64,000 bases of DNA, from positions 161,683,685-161,747,684 of the forward strand of contig CM056741.1 of assembly GCA_029851415.1 (NCBI GenBank), written 5' to 3'. Shown here in pieces: positions 46,870 to 58,503 of the stretch (its first letter is position 1; the number at the start of each line of letters is the position of its first letter). The stretch comes from Eretmocerus hayati (Eukaryota; Arthropoda; Insecta; Hymenoptera; Aphelinidae). The notes under the pieces were generated by a model that worked only from the letters and a program-made list of their open reading frames with translations, was not told where the DNA came from and made no database searches. The position numbers and the translations under genes were made by a program.

Positions 46870-48727
46870 GGTGCAATCCTCTTCTACACTGATGTAAGAA
46901 GGAACTTTTGAAATCTGACTAATCCTCGGACTAATCGTCTGAAATGCAACATGCTTATTGGGTTCTTGCCATAATTCAGTATGATTTTTCCCCGCGGGGT
47001 ACAATCATTTCTTCTCATAGTGTGCAAATAGTATCTTCGTTACCTTACTGCACCGACTTATACAGCACAACTTCAGTCAACTTGTTTTCACAAAAAAGCA
47101 ATGATATTGCTCACTAAGATGAAAAATTTGGCTGTTTTACGAGTCAATTCATATTCTGTACTTCGACGACGTTTCGAAGGCTCGTTTGACTCCTTCATCA
47201 GGTCTGCTAAAATTCTAGTCAGAATTTTATAATATCCAGTCATATTTCAGGCTGAAGTTACGGTTTGGACTCGGCCACTCAAACATAACTTTTTACTTTA
47301 GCACGTAAGTTCACATATACAAATTGATAGCCAATCGCATCAGGACGAAATTCATTTTCTTCATTTTACAATTTTCTATAAGCACACATGTTTGCCATGT
47401 ACATTCACTCTTTCAATTTTGCATCTGATAATAAACTGGCAAAAATTTGATTCAGAAAAAATTTTTCTTTACTTGATGGATGGTAGTACTCATTGTTGTG
47501 ATTATTATTTGGGCTTGGTCAGAAATAGGAAAAGCTGGAATTCAACAATAAATAATTGATTCTATGAAGGTGAAAGTTAAAACTATTTACAAGTCTTAAC
47601 TTTCGAGATTCATGATTCATGGGTTATATACAAACATCAAATCTCAAATTAGTCACGGCTCATAGATATTACCCAACAGCACATAGCCGCACATTTCTAT
47701 ATTCAATGAGTCCCTTAGGAGTCCCTGTGCACGTACGCATTCAGGAATAATTGCATATGATGAGCCCCTCGCTGCCGTAGTGCAATATATACACAATACA
47801 TATCTTGGGGCTGGAGATAGCACAAAATAGAGAGAGCCCGAACTGTTGACCCCTGACATACGCTCTCGCCCGCGTTCATCCCTGTATCATGGTTATGTGT
47901 TATGTACGTTCGATCAACGCTCTTGATGACAACATTGGTCGTCGACTTGCAACCCCTCGGGAGCTTGTATGAATTTCAACATTGCGTCATAAATTTCAAC
48001 ACCAGCGGTGAAATCAAATTCTTTCCACTGAGCACGCTGAGGTTATCATCGATTATGATGAAGATTTTAGGGATTCTGTGGGGTGTCTTGAGTAAAGACT
48101 TTTTACACAAAATAGCTAGGGTAAAGCATTTTTCGATTTTACTTGAACGACTACGAGGTATTTTTCGAATGATGGTATAGTGTTACGATCGAGAAAAGAA
48201 AAAGGAAAAATAATTTGAGTAGATCTTGAATGGAAACGGGTTTGAAGTCTCCATTGTAGACGATTACATTCAATAAGTCATACATGTCTCGATATTTATA
48301 GACCCATAATGGTCTTCATGAGTACGGGGTATCAAAAATTCACACAAACTACGGTGACCTTTTACAATCACGCTTGCTGGATATAAGGTAAGATCAAGAT
48401 TCTAATGAGACGTCTAAAACTCAATTTGACTAGTTCTTCCTAGATTCCTTCATTCCTGAAAATCATCATAAACGTATCACTTGATATTGGTGTGAGTGAA
48501 GAGCTTATTTTATGATTTATACTGATGACTTCTGGTAAAATTGCTCGAGAGAAATGAGTTTTCCCTTAAAATTGTGGAGTAAAAGTTCTGCATGGACTGG
48601 TTCTTTTTCCCTTGAGAAACTGGATTACAAAAAAACAATTTTTCGTGTAATTGAGGCCTTGGTTCTTCGGATGATAGGTTTTGACAACATTGATCCACGT
48701 TTTATTGCGTAGAGTATACAGTACGTA
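46870..48727. other. Intergenic DNA apart from a hammerhead-like motif
   Basis: No gene recognised. The one item of interest is the motif at 47161-47207, annotated separately. Confidence 0.35.
47161..47207 (-). ncRNA. Hammerhead-ribozyme-like motif (Penelope/retrozyme type), probably decayed
   Basis: Read on the minus strand, the core order is GCAGAC, CTGATGA (47201 to 47195), a 19-base segment, GAAAC (47175 to 47171), GTC (47170 to 47168) and GTCGAAG. CUGAUGA + stem-loop + GAAAC + GUC is the conserved hammerhead core, and an ACGU-type stem III is typical of the minimal hammerheads of Penelope-like elements. GAC before the core can pair with GUC after the cleavage site (stem I). Weak point: stem II pairs well only if AAGG/CCUU are shifted, so it is not canonical and activity is doubtful. 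No Penelope reverse transcriptase is seen nearby. Confidence 0.4.
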
Positions 48728-49625
48728 CAAAAAACACCGGACTACGCACCCCCCCCCCCCCCCTCACCCGGTATCTCACAAGGATGACGTTTATGAAAAA
48801 AAGTGTTGAATACAAAAGTTGTTGGGTATCAAGTGAGGATTTAGACGAATCTCCCCAAATAATCACATACCCCCCCCCCCCGTTTGATTCCTTGAGACCA
48901 ACTTTGGATTTGGAAATGGAATCCTCATTTTTCACATCAGACTCTGAAAGAGCGGGAAATTCTACGTTCAGATAATCTCTTATGAAGTCGGTTAAGGTCA
49001 CACTAAGGGGTTGATGGGAGGTTACACGGACAAACAAATTACGGGACTTCCACTCCCCCTCAATATCTTCCTAGGGTAATGTCTAATAAAAAAGTGTTGA
49101 ATACAAAAGTTGATGGATATCAAGTCAAACAAAATTACCTCGCAAACAATCTCAGGAAACAAATGGGAGTTTCTATTGGAAGATTCAAATTTGACATCAA
49201 CGAATTGAGGGATGGGGGAGATGTCTCTGCCCTTATTTGATATCCAACAACTTTTGTATTCAACATTTGTTTGTTAGACGTCATCCTTGGTAGATTTTGG
49301 AGGTGGGAGGGGAAGTGTCCCGTACTACGTAGGTTTTATGACCCCTCATAGTCCCCTGAGATCACCGTGACCAGTGTTATAAGAACTTATCTGAACGTAA
49401 AATTTTCCGCTTTCTCAGATTCTGTGAAAAAATGGAGATTTTCATTGTAATTTAGAATTGGGCTTATTGGGATAAATAGGGGGGAGGGGTGTCATAGTTT
49501 TTTATTCATTAGGAAGGGGGTGTCATCTGAGCCTCAACTTGTTATCCAACCACCTTTTTTATTCAACACGTAACCCAGACATCAACCTTGGGAGATATTG
49601 ATGGGTCTGGTACTGTTTGAAAATC
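48728..49625. repeat. C-rich dispersed repeat (AAGTACCGGACC family), composite copy
   Basis: The left part (48728-48980) matches 6756-7005. A second, shorter block in the same orientation lies at about 49038-49130. Two blocks in the opposite orientation follow at about 49236-49335 and 49440-49620, the last ending GGTCTGGTACTGTTTGAAA, the inverse of the family start. The whole is therefore a diverged fold-back of one repeat. Long C runs occur at 48748-48765 and about 48870-48881. Confidence 0.55.
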
Positions 49626-50000
49626 CACATCTCGACTCAGGACAAAAAATACCACTTAGGATGCGATAAACCAGCTATTGCACTTCTTCACCAAATTCCT
49701 ACGTCTCCAAACAATAAACCTGTCTATAATTGATTGACAGGATCATCGTGTCATCCATCGAAATGAGACCTTATCATCAGAATCACATGTTTCAATTCAA
49801 ATATGTCTAGCCGGCCTAAAAATCAAAACCACAAGGACATGAAAAAAATCTCACTCGGCACTCAACCAACTCCCCACAAACAACATCCACACATGCACTG
49901 AATATTCATCCAAGCGCAGAAACATAGAGAAACACGTACATCATATAAGCTCGGCACCGATAAGTAGAGGGCCAGGCCAGACTCCAAGTCCAGAAACTCT

Positions 50001-51073
50001 AAGGCCGAGTCTACATAGACGCGCTCACTCGGGGCCCGCGCGCTCTCTCCGCTTGCACTCTCCACCCAAATATCGGAGTAGGTACCGAAAATGGGATTTG
50101 ACAATCTTTTGACGAGTGTTCCCTCTCCATCAGAGTATCAGCACGGGTTTATGAGATGAGAAACGGCCAGTCTATTGCGCAAATCAACCAAAAAATTGAT
50201 TTGCATCGAATAGATATCGAAAAATTAGAGGCTTGGTTGTGTCTCATATGAGCATCCTCCAACTTCTCATCAGGTCTCCAGTTTGTAAAACATTCAGCAA
50301 TATTCAGCATCATCTTGGTTATACATTGGTACTTATTCCAGGAGCTGAATAATGAGCTAAAGTGTGTGAAATCCTGATTAAGAACACCCGAGATGTCCCG
50401 AATTCATGGAGGAGTGACTCTTGTAACACAAATTCGATCTTTGATGCACATGGAATAGCCATAGACATAGAAGTATAGACTGCTGGTCCCGTATACTCAC
50501 CGTTGTCATCGAGACATAGACCTTTGCGTGAGAGTGAAAGAGACGGCATGCTCCAAGGCGCACGCTTTTAACACGCGATTTCTATGTTGCGTCTCTCTCA
50601 CTCTCATTGGGGGCCTCGACGTCAACAGCGAAGATACGGGACCGGCAGTCTATACTTCTATGTCTATGGGAATAGCTCGATTCTTCTTAACCAAGATTTC
50701 ACACATCTTTGCTTATTTCACAGTTTCTGGAGAAAGTCTCAATCCAAAGCCAAAATAATGTTGAATATTGTTGAATAAGCCGCGAGTGAGGAACCTGAGA
50801 AGTTGAGGGTAGTGATATTAGGCACATCAATCGACATCCAAGTCCCTCACTCTTCGATCTCTAATAGATGCAAATCAATTTTTTGGTCGATTTACGTGAT
50901 AAACTGGCCGTTTTTCATCTCACAAACTCTCGCTGATACTCCGATTGAGAGGGAACACTCGTCAAAAGATTTTCAAATCTCATTTTCGGTAACTACTCCA
51001 GCGTTTGGGTGGAGAGTGCAAGCGGAGAGAGCGCGCGCGCTCCGGGTGAGCGCGTCTATGTAGACTCGGCCTT
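50001..51073. mobile_element. 1.07-kb palindromic (long-TIR) element
   Basis: The left end AAGGCCGAGTCTACATAGAC is the exact inverse of the right end (51054-51073). Corresponding blocks can be followed through nearly the whole element: GCACTCTCCACCCAAA, ACGAGTGTTCCCTCTC, TTGATTTGCATC, CATTCAGCAATATTCA, GTGTGAAATC, and CATAGACATAGAAGTATAGA near the centre. The turn is close to 50555. Arms are about 500 bp at perhaps 75-80 % identity. No transposase is present; open frames on the two arms mirror each other. Confidence 0.75.
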
Positions 51074-52578
51074 GGGGTGAAAAAACGCATATTCCCTCGG
51101 CTTCCGGCATGTAGCAAATATCGGAAAGCCATATTAGAGGGGGGCTGCTCGCTCAGCAAGAGTGAGAGAGAAAAAAAGGGGGTTATCGGGGGCGCTTCCT
51201 TCTCAAGGGGTGACGTAGGGGCGCGGGGGTAATCAATAAGACATTCGTGACGCTGATGCTAGTATCTATATATATAGAGAGAGAGAAGATGTCCGCGTCC
51301 AGCATCACGACGTCATCGGTGACGATACCGACGTCGGCCACGACGACCCTATGAATATCTTTCGATAGATTGCACATGGGTAGAAACGCAGGCGGTATGG
51401 GAGGCCTTGTATATATGTATATATATGTATATGTATATATTGGGGTGATGTGCAGCCACGCGTCGGTGCGGTTAACTTTTTGCCCGACGAGATTTTTGAA
51501 CGGCCGGCGAATGATGTGCATGCTTCGACGCCCTCTACATACAGCCCATCAGACTCTAGGAGCCGTGGTATATTGGTAAATGTATGTTGGATATAAGTCC
51601 ACCGGGTAACCCCGGGGTATGATAGATGCATGAATGTGATACACGTCGGTTATATGGTGAACTTGGGGATTTGTTGACACCTTCGCTATATTGTCGACGA
51701 TGGCCGACGAACTTGGGTCCTCTTTGGAATGTCACAAGCTCATGACGGAGGAAAGAATAAGATTTTGTTCCCAATTGAGGATTGAAAGATCTAAGACTAA
51801 ATTAACACGTTTGAACTGCATTGTCACATGGATTTTACAAGTGAGACATCTCATGCCCGGTATCATAGTTCGTCATGGTTTCTTCCAATATTGAGGAGAA
51901 AAGCTACGATAGATCAACCAAAGAATTGCTGACACAGGCTCCCAACCGAGCTCACAACTATCAAGTGGGACAAAATTGGAACTTACTTGAAAGGATAAAT
52001 TGTAAGACCAGGATAGACTCAACTACTCAGATTAAGATTTCAAAAACAGTCTTCTTTACTCATGGTGTAAAAAGAACAATTTTCTTCCACGACAGCGACT
52101 CTCACAAATATTTGGTATAGGTTTCAAGTCAATGGCACAAAAAATGTACTATCGAAATGGAGATTTTCCAATCCACATTCGTGAAGCTAACGTCAATCAG
52201 ATTGACTATCTAGTACAGTGAAACTAGTGGATGAAAAACATTAGTTTTGCGAACCAAAGTGGAAAAAATTGGTTTCAGAGTCTAAAAATCAACTTCAGAC
52301 CCTAGCATGGTCTCAGGGGTTATTTTTTTATGGGTCTTCCAAAGTTACCCCAATCATTCAAAGTTGTTGGAGTTGCAGACGAAAGAGTGATCTAATAACT
52401 GTTCCCATCCGGTCGACCGTATCAAGATATAGACAGGACATTTGAATATTGGACCGATGAATTATACAGTAGGTGGCTTCGTCTGGTATCCATCGATACA
52501 TTGAACTGGGTCATGCATGTACTATTTAAATTGTAGTTATGTGGCTAAACTAAACGGTAAGTCGGTAAAAATGCTAGG
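51074..52578. other. Intergenic DNA, no gene recognised
   Basis: A TATATATG-type tract lies at about 51408-51440. Frames at 51370-52120 overlap one another and show no domain. Confidence 0.35.
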
Positions 52579-52582
52579 TTAA

Positions 52583-53094
52583 CCCATAGGCGCCGCATGG
52601 GTCCTGCAGGACCCATGCACAATACGTTCGATTTGGTATATTTGAATCAATATTTTATGCCTCTCAACATCATCTTGTTCAAGGCCATACCTAATTCTTT
52701 TGTGTGGTTATTGAGGCCTATCAACAGGCTCCAAGTTTCTATATCACTCTCAAAACATCATTCGGACAGAAATTCAAATCGATAAAAATGACCCGTCATT
52801 GTACGAAGCGTATGTTGCATGTTTTGAGTTTCCAACTGGGTTTGACTCTACGGGGCTGTTCAGTGGTGTGAACAACACTCCTTCGACCAAGAGTGCATCT
52901 CTAGAATACTCATAGATAACCAAAATTATGAGAAATTTCATTATGACGCTTCACATGGCCGACCCGAAAACCAATGTTCCAGAGTGTTTCATGGGATTCT
53001 ACTAGCATTGCGCCTAATCGGAACCTTCAAAGATTCGAGTTAACTCAAAAAACAAGATATCAACCCGTTTTTAGATGGTCTCGGTTCCTATGGG
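52583..53094. mobile_element. piggyBac-like MITE in a TTAA site, 512 bp
   Basis: TTAA flanks both ends (52579-52582, 53095-53098). Ends are inverted: CCCATAGGCGCCG at left and, read inverted, CCCATAGGAACCG at right (11 of 13). CCC... ends in TTAA are typical of piggyBac transposons. A perfect 24-bp palindrome lies just inside the left end at about 52595-52618. No transposase frame. Confidence 0.65.
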
Positions 53095-53104
53095 TTAAGG
53101 TTAA

Positions 53105-53485
53105 GGCCATGCGGTAGCCGTGCAAGCCAAATTTTGTTCCAAGAATTCTCGAATTCTCTTGCGATTTGGGCTAAACGACGAGTTCAGCCACATTTGCTAT
53201 CATCTAACTTGAATGGCTCAACTCGTCGTTTAGCCCAAATCGCAAGAGAATTTGAGAATTCTTGGAACAAAAATGTGTGTATATTATAGGTTAGGATGTC
53301 CCGGGCGCCCAGTGGTTTCTACTTTTCTGCAATAATCTAATGATTTGGGCTGAACATTGAGTTGCCAAGAATAAATTGGACAATAACAATAACTAGACAA
53401 CTCATCTCAAACTTTGTATCATAAAAATTTTCACATAAGTGGTGAATCGAACTTTACGGCCGTGTTGCACGGCTACTGCATGTCC
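53105..53485. mobile_element. TTAA-flanked palindromic element, 381 bp
   Basis: TTAA flanks it (53101-53104, 53486-53489). Ends are inverted: GGCCATGCGGTAGCCGTGC at left against, read inverted, GGACATGCAGTAGCCGTGC at right. The left half (53130-53275) is a strong hairpin with arms TTGTTCCAAGAATTC and GCGATTTGGGCTAAACGACG and their inverses. It starts only 2 bp after the right TTAA of the preceding element, so two TTAA elements lie side by side. A partial relative is at 32053-32140. Confidence 0.65.
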
Positions 53486-53489
53486 TTAA

Positions 53490-55799
53490 TTACTATCTTT
53501 GGTATTTGATCAAAAATTTAAAAAGAATCATCGTCTGAGGTGCCCAGAGAGAAACTTCAAGCGTTAACGAGACGGTTTTAAAACTTCTCAGTTGACTATA
53601 AAAATCAATGAATTTTATGGGATTTCCAACAATATTTTTCATGTATATTTCTTAACAAATTGGGTCTCAAAATTATTTATCCATCTCTATCATGCACCAA
53701 ACACGCACGGAATGTATACCCGAACGCAAGAAAGAAAATGGAACACGATTGAAGCTCTATGCAATCGGATAATCAAATCAAGAGAAAAGCAATAGAATTC
53801 CAAAACCTAAAGCCCCCACAGTCAGGTTCTATGTATATATACCCGCCACGCGCAGAAATTTCGCCAGCTCCGCACGGGCGATTTCAGCACTCGGTACGGC
53901 AAATGGCCTCTTTCTACAACTTCTATACGTTATATATTTCTACATTGCTGAGGAACAGAGGCCGAAACATAACGTCGTGCATTTCCAACGAATGCCATCT
54001 CCAATGCTGATGCTGGTACTGCGGCTGCTGTTGCTCCTGCCACTGCCGTACAACTCGTCATGACTACGACGACGACGACGACGACTCAGAGAGACTTCTC
54101 CAAGGCAAGGATGATAAAATATTCCGTGAGCGCGAGGCGCGACGCGTTGAATATCATTATCGTTCTGTAGAAGACGCAGAGGGCAATTAAGCGTTGAGCG
54201 AGGCATAAATCCACGCCACAACGAATGTCTCGTTTCTTAATATGTATATATATATATATATATTCATATTGGAGGAGTGGGGTTGTACCTGAAAGAACAG
54301 GATGCCCGGCATTTAAATAAATAAGTAGCCGGCATTGTGTGGACATCCCCGTATAGAGCCGAAAAAAAAATGCTAATCCGATCCGGAGAGTTGTCGACTT
54401 TAACGCTTGAGAGTGTATTTCCACGCCCACGCATCGATATGAGTAAGTAAATGTGTATTTATGTGATGTATAAGTATACGAGAAAATGGAATGACTTTGA
54501 GGTACTAATATATGTGTATGATGATGGATAGGAGTATCTGAGATATCTGTTTTTGCTGTTGGGCGCTGTCGCGGTTCATCGATATTTATCGATGTCAGAA
54601 GGTTTGCCACGGAGATATGCTCGTTTTGATAATGAGGACTTTTACGTCAATCTTAGCAAACTGATATCGATTCGAGGTGACGTGAACATTTTACCAGAGC
54701 GTGTACGGTGCGCTAATCTTGAATCGCATACGTTATAATACACGGCTCAATGTGACCGGGACACGTGATTCTATTGTTATTTGAAATATATCGATGGCCG
54801 CAATTTAGGGTTTTCATTTGCGTAAAGCATTTTGCAGTTTATAAACGTGGGTATATGTGATTTCTTAACAGATGTTATGATGATTTGGAATCCGTTAGAA
54901 ATTTGAAAATTGACCTCATAACATGAGTTAGTGCCTTGTCACGATATCGTAAAATTTTTTGTGCCTCCAGATACAGAATAAGCTTACATTTGATGAAGAC
55001 CAACTCGGAGGTTTCGTTTTCTTTCGATGATAAACGAGTTGCACCAAGTCCAACCGACAGAGACAAATTTCAACGGTTTCTTGGTAAAATTCGAGAAAGA
55101 GGAAAAGTTTTCACCTTCATATCACTTTCATTCAAAGGCTAATTTTGGGCTGAACAACAAGGTTGGCTGAGACCGAAAGCAATCACTCTCATTTTCGTGT
55201 CACTTTTGTAGCATATAGGAACGGCGTATGATAATCAGTCCGGTGTTTTCTTTTTGATATTCCATCACAAACGCAGCAGATGAATAAATTACAATGACCT
55301 CGTGCAATGTGATAACTTGAAATAAATTCGTGGGTAAGGGAAGGTCTCAAAACATGATGGCAATGAAACACTTTCTTGCAACCATGGGATCAAGATCTTT
55401 GTTTGATCAGGTGTTATCTGAAGGGTAAATACGATCGCTCGTTTTATTCATTATGAACTTGAATTTACAAACTCGAATTGTTCATCAAGAACGATTTGGG
55501 ATGAAAAAAGAGCGCTGATTTCGTTCTCTTTCCCTCGGGTGAGCTGTAAATAATTGCTCAGTCTCGAAAAAAATCGAATGGCAACTTCAATTCAGAATAT
55601 AGGGTTATGCTTCCAACTTTTTTCTTGGAACCAAAATGTTTATCGCGTTGATTTCAACCCTTTCACCACAAAATTGCCCCTGGTATTGGAAATGCTATTC
55701 TTCTTATCAAAATATGTTTCTCGGGTGAAAAAACGGTGAAAAATGGAGATATTAAAGTTTGAAAAAATTTTCGTTTTTAATTTTTTTTATAATACTCGA
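53490..55799. other. Intergenic DNA with microsatellites
   Basis: (ACG)n at about 54064-54085 and (TA)n at about 54245-54263. The 174-codon minus-strand frame at 54086-54610 spans the TA tract and is not credible. A lone TGCGTAAAGCA motif occurs near 54820, the same motif as in the clusters at 55800 and 59208. Confidence 0.35.
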
Positions 55800-55905
55800 C
55801 CGTAAAGTTGATGCGTAAAGCACAGCAACCGTGCGTAAAGCAATACTTTACGAATGGGTGATCGTAAAGCAATTGCTTTACGCACGGTTTCACTGCTTTA
55901 CACCT
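55800..55905. repeat. GTGCGTAAAGCA palindromic cluster, left of the recombinase gene
   Basis: Four to five copies of CGTAAAG(C) in both orientations: ATGCGTAAAGCA, ACCGTGCGTAAAGCA, TACTTTACG, GATCGTAAAGCAATTGC, and the inverse TTGCTTTACGCACGGTTT. The cluster can fold back on itself. The same motif, also in both orientations, is found 3.4 kb away at 59208-59415. Confidence 0.65.
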
Positions 55906-56029
55906 CGTTTCTGAATTTTCAAAAATTTGCAGGAATACGTTGAATTAAAAAAAAATCGTGCCGCAAACGGATACGAATACAGGGAATTGTAGTTCTGCTT
56001 TATCGACAATGAAGGAGCTCTAATTCCCT

Positions 56030-56130
56030 CCAATAACCCGAGTAGCGCTCGCGTCGGTGCTGTTTTTGTCGTTCGTTCCCGCGTTTTGCCATGCCAGCGA
56101 CGCCAGCGTTCCCCAGTTTACCCGCCATTA
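56030..56130 (+). promoter_or_regulatory. CpG-rich putative promoter region of the recombinase gene
   Basis: A compact GC- and CpG-richer stretch (GCGCTCGCGTCGGTGC ... GCCAGCGACGCCAGCG) lies about 330-420 bp upstream of the ATG in otherwise AT-rich DNA. Its position fits a core promoter or 5' UTR start. No TATA element is evident. Confidence 0.35.
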
Positions 56131-56352
56131 CCGGTGATAAACAACTTGGTTATTAGCTCCTCAAAGCTGTTTATTATAGAGATTGGTGTATTCCAAACAA
56201 ATATTCCTGTTTAGTCCTGCAACCTTCACAATTAGCCCACATAGATCGATCAACTTGACTGAAATACGACTGGTGATTACACTCTCGTTAGCCTGTGAAA
56301 TTTGATTCCGAGCATTCAACTTTACATCAGTGACGCCTACGCGGATCTGCAG

Positions 56353-56452
56353 GTAAAATTTCTCGTTGAATTGTGTGTTGTGTCAGCTCGACAAATCATC
56401 TACAATAAGGTAAAATTCCAAACCAACGTAAGCTTTGATTTGTGATTAACAG
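56353..56452 (+). other. Possible 5' UTR intron of the recombinase gene
   Basis: CTGCAG/GTAAAA at 56353 is a usable donor and TTAACAG at 56446-56452 a usable acceptor just 2 bp before the ATG. An alternative donor is at about 56410 (AAG/GTAAAA). Transcript data would be needed to choose. Confidence 0.35.
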
Positions 56453-56454
56453 AA

Positions 56455-57607
56455 ATGGCTGATGCTGATGCAATTTGTCGAGCAATTTGTGATGATGAAG
56501 ACCTACCACAAGAAATTCTGGATGCATATGATGAGGCTCTGCATGGAACACTACCTGCTAAGTCTCAAGTTTTGTATGAGAAAGCTTACTCTGAGTTTTT
56601 ACATTGGTTGGCGCAAAGAAATGTAGAATCATTCGGTGAGAAAGTTCTCGTAGCCTACTTCATACATCTCTCCAAGAGTGTTGGTGCTAGCACACTATGG
56701 TCCAAGTACAGTATGATAAAAAAGATGCTTTTAGTAAAGAAGAATGTTGATATCAGCAACTATTCTAATCTCGTTGGATGGATAAAGAATAAAAATGTCG
56801 GGTACATAAGAAAGCAAGCTAAAGTATTTACACCAACTCATATCAGGACGTTCCTGTCAAACGCTTCAGATCAAGCTTATTTACACCTCAAGGTATGAAT
56901 CAAATTTGAAACATGTAACTATGCATTACATTTTACAGAGATACATCAATGATGCTTATTCATTTACATTCTAGGTTGCTGTCATAATGGGTTTATGTGG
57001 TGCTACAAGACGCGAGGAGCAGTATAACATGATGATCAAACATGTTGTTGACAAAGGGACTTACTATGTTGTCACGTTATATGACACAAAATCTAACAAC
57101 GATCGTATATTCACAGTAAATGAGCCCTATTATCAAATTGTCCAGAAGTACATCAAGTTACGGCCACCTAATGCAAAGACAGAAAGTTTCTTCCTTACGT
57201 ACAGAGATGGCAAATGTTATAATCAAGCTATTGGACTAAACACGATTGGCTCTTTTCCTAAACAAGTAGCTGAATATTTGCAGTTGGATGAACCAGAAAG
57301 GTACACTGGGCATTCACTCCGGAGAACTTCCACAACAATTCTTGCTGGTACTGGGGCATCCATGTCTACGTTGAAGCGTCATGGAGTATGGAAAAATCCT
57401 AGTTGCGTAGAAGGATATATTGAAGAATCAGAAGATGTACGTCAAAGTATATGTAATCAGATAGTAGGAGCTGTGGATCAAGCACCATCAACCAGTTTAT
57501 CAGACCAACCATCAGGTCCTAAACAGTTGAAAATGAGTACAGGTGGAAATGTGGTTGCATCAAATAGGGCACATCAAATAGTATTGAATATTTCACTTGG
57601 TAAATAG
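56455..57607 (+). CDS. Crypton-like tyrosine recombinase, two exons, catalytic residues intact
   Basis: Exon 1 is 56455-56892 (146 codons) and exon 2 is 56975-57607 including the stop. The 82-bp intron (GTATGA ... TTCTAG) is phase 0. The 356-residue product has an alpha-helical N-terminal core-binding region (about residues 35-140; SEFLHWLAQRN and many Lys/Arg). The C-terminal catalytic domain shows the tyrosine recombinase set: Arg158 in GLCGATRREE, a Lys near 185 (TKSN), His259-x-x-Arg262 in TGHSLRR, His282 in KRHGVW and the nucleophile Tyr294 in VEGYIEES. A polar tail of about 60 residues follows. No RT, DDE or zinc-finger region is attached. By family knowledge this fits the Crypton/YR group of DNA transposons or a host gene derived from one. 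No stop or frameshift was found. The start has a fair context (AGAAATGG). Alternative: the YR gene of a DIRS-like element, unlikely with no RT in view. Confidence 0.75.
56893..56974 (+). other. Intron of the tyrosine recombinase gene
   Basis: 82 bp, AT-rich, donor AAG/GTATGA, acceptor CATTCTAG/GTT. Removing it joins LHLK directly to VAVIMGLCG. An in-frame TGA immediately after the donor shows that it must be spliced for a full catalytic protein. Another AG at 56938 would need extra residues and is less likely. Confidence 0.7.
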
Positions 57608-58503
57608 TTCACTCAATCTTCATACATCATTGGATGATTACAATTCTTTAGTTTTATTTGCTCATTTTTATGTTCAAGTCAATCCTTGAATATTAAAGGC
57701 CTCCAATATTAAAATCTAGATGAATTCTATACTCTACCAAACTTGGAAAGTCACTCAAGAGTCATGCATTTGATTGGAAATGTTCATCTTCTTCAATACA
57801 GTTCTTGAGGAGGCAGTTTTAGTTTCATTTGAATTCATTCAATACAATTTGATCGGATATGTTTGTATAAATTCATGTTACCTTGCCGTTTTCATCAATC
57901 ATTTTGTGAAAAAAATCTTGAAATGTGCAAGTTATACCTTCGTAGATTCACCAAATGAAGTGATGCCAAATAAGTCAGACATAAGTCCTTCTGATAAGGT
58001 ACAAATATGTTCTTGAGAACTTATATTGATGTTGCGTATTTCTAAATATGATTTAGCCTTACTACTTACTTACTGTCGAAACATTCGACATATATTCGAA
58101 ACGTTCAAGAATTTGAGTATTATAATTTTTGTTATTTAATCATTAGTATGCAGAATTTCGTTGTAAATTTTCCAACGAAATATACAAAAAATTGTCGCTC
58201 GAGGAAATCAATGTGAATTACTACACTTGCGACAGCTCTACTCATCTTGGGTGAGTTCATGTTTTACAAATGTTCCTAATCAACAGTATAAACTCTCCTT
58301 TGATCACCATTTTCAACCGAATTTACGTAAGAAAAATGTCGGTCTCTATGTAATCATTAATTTTTGTCGTGCAACGTGTAACTTTAGAATGAACCACGAC
58401 CCGGGAATCAGTGTCTGGATTACTTGGTGTAAGCAATTGCTATTCGATTGGTATTTATAATTGGTGTGGAAAATTGTTGATTACCTCAATGTGATGAAAT
58501 AAA
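57608..58503 (+). terminator. 3' region of the recombinase gene with poly(A) signal candidates
   Basis: ATTAAA variants lie at 57692-57697 and about 57708. A canonical AATAAA is at 58498-58503. The short frames between (57774-58016, 58227-58460) show no domain. I favour the near signal, but the choice is open. Confidence 0.3.

Noticed and set aside
54086..54610. 174-codon minus-strand frame
   Set aside because: Runs through a (TA)n microsatellite and has no domain.
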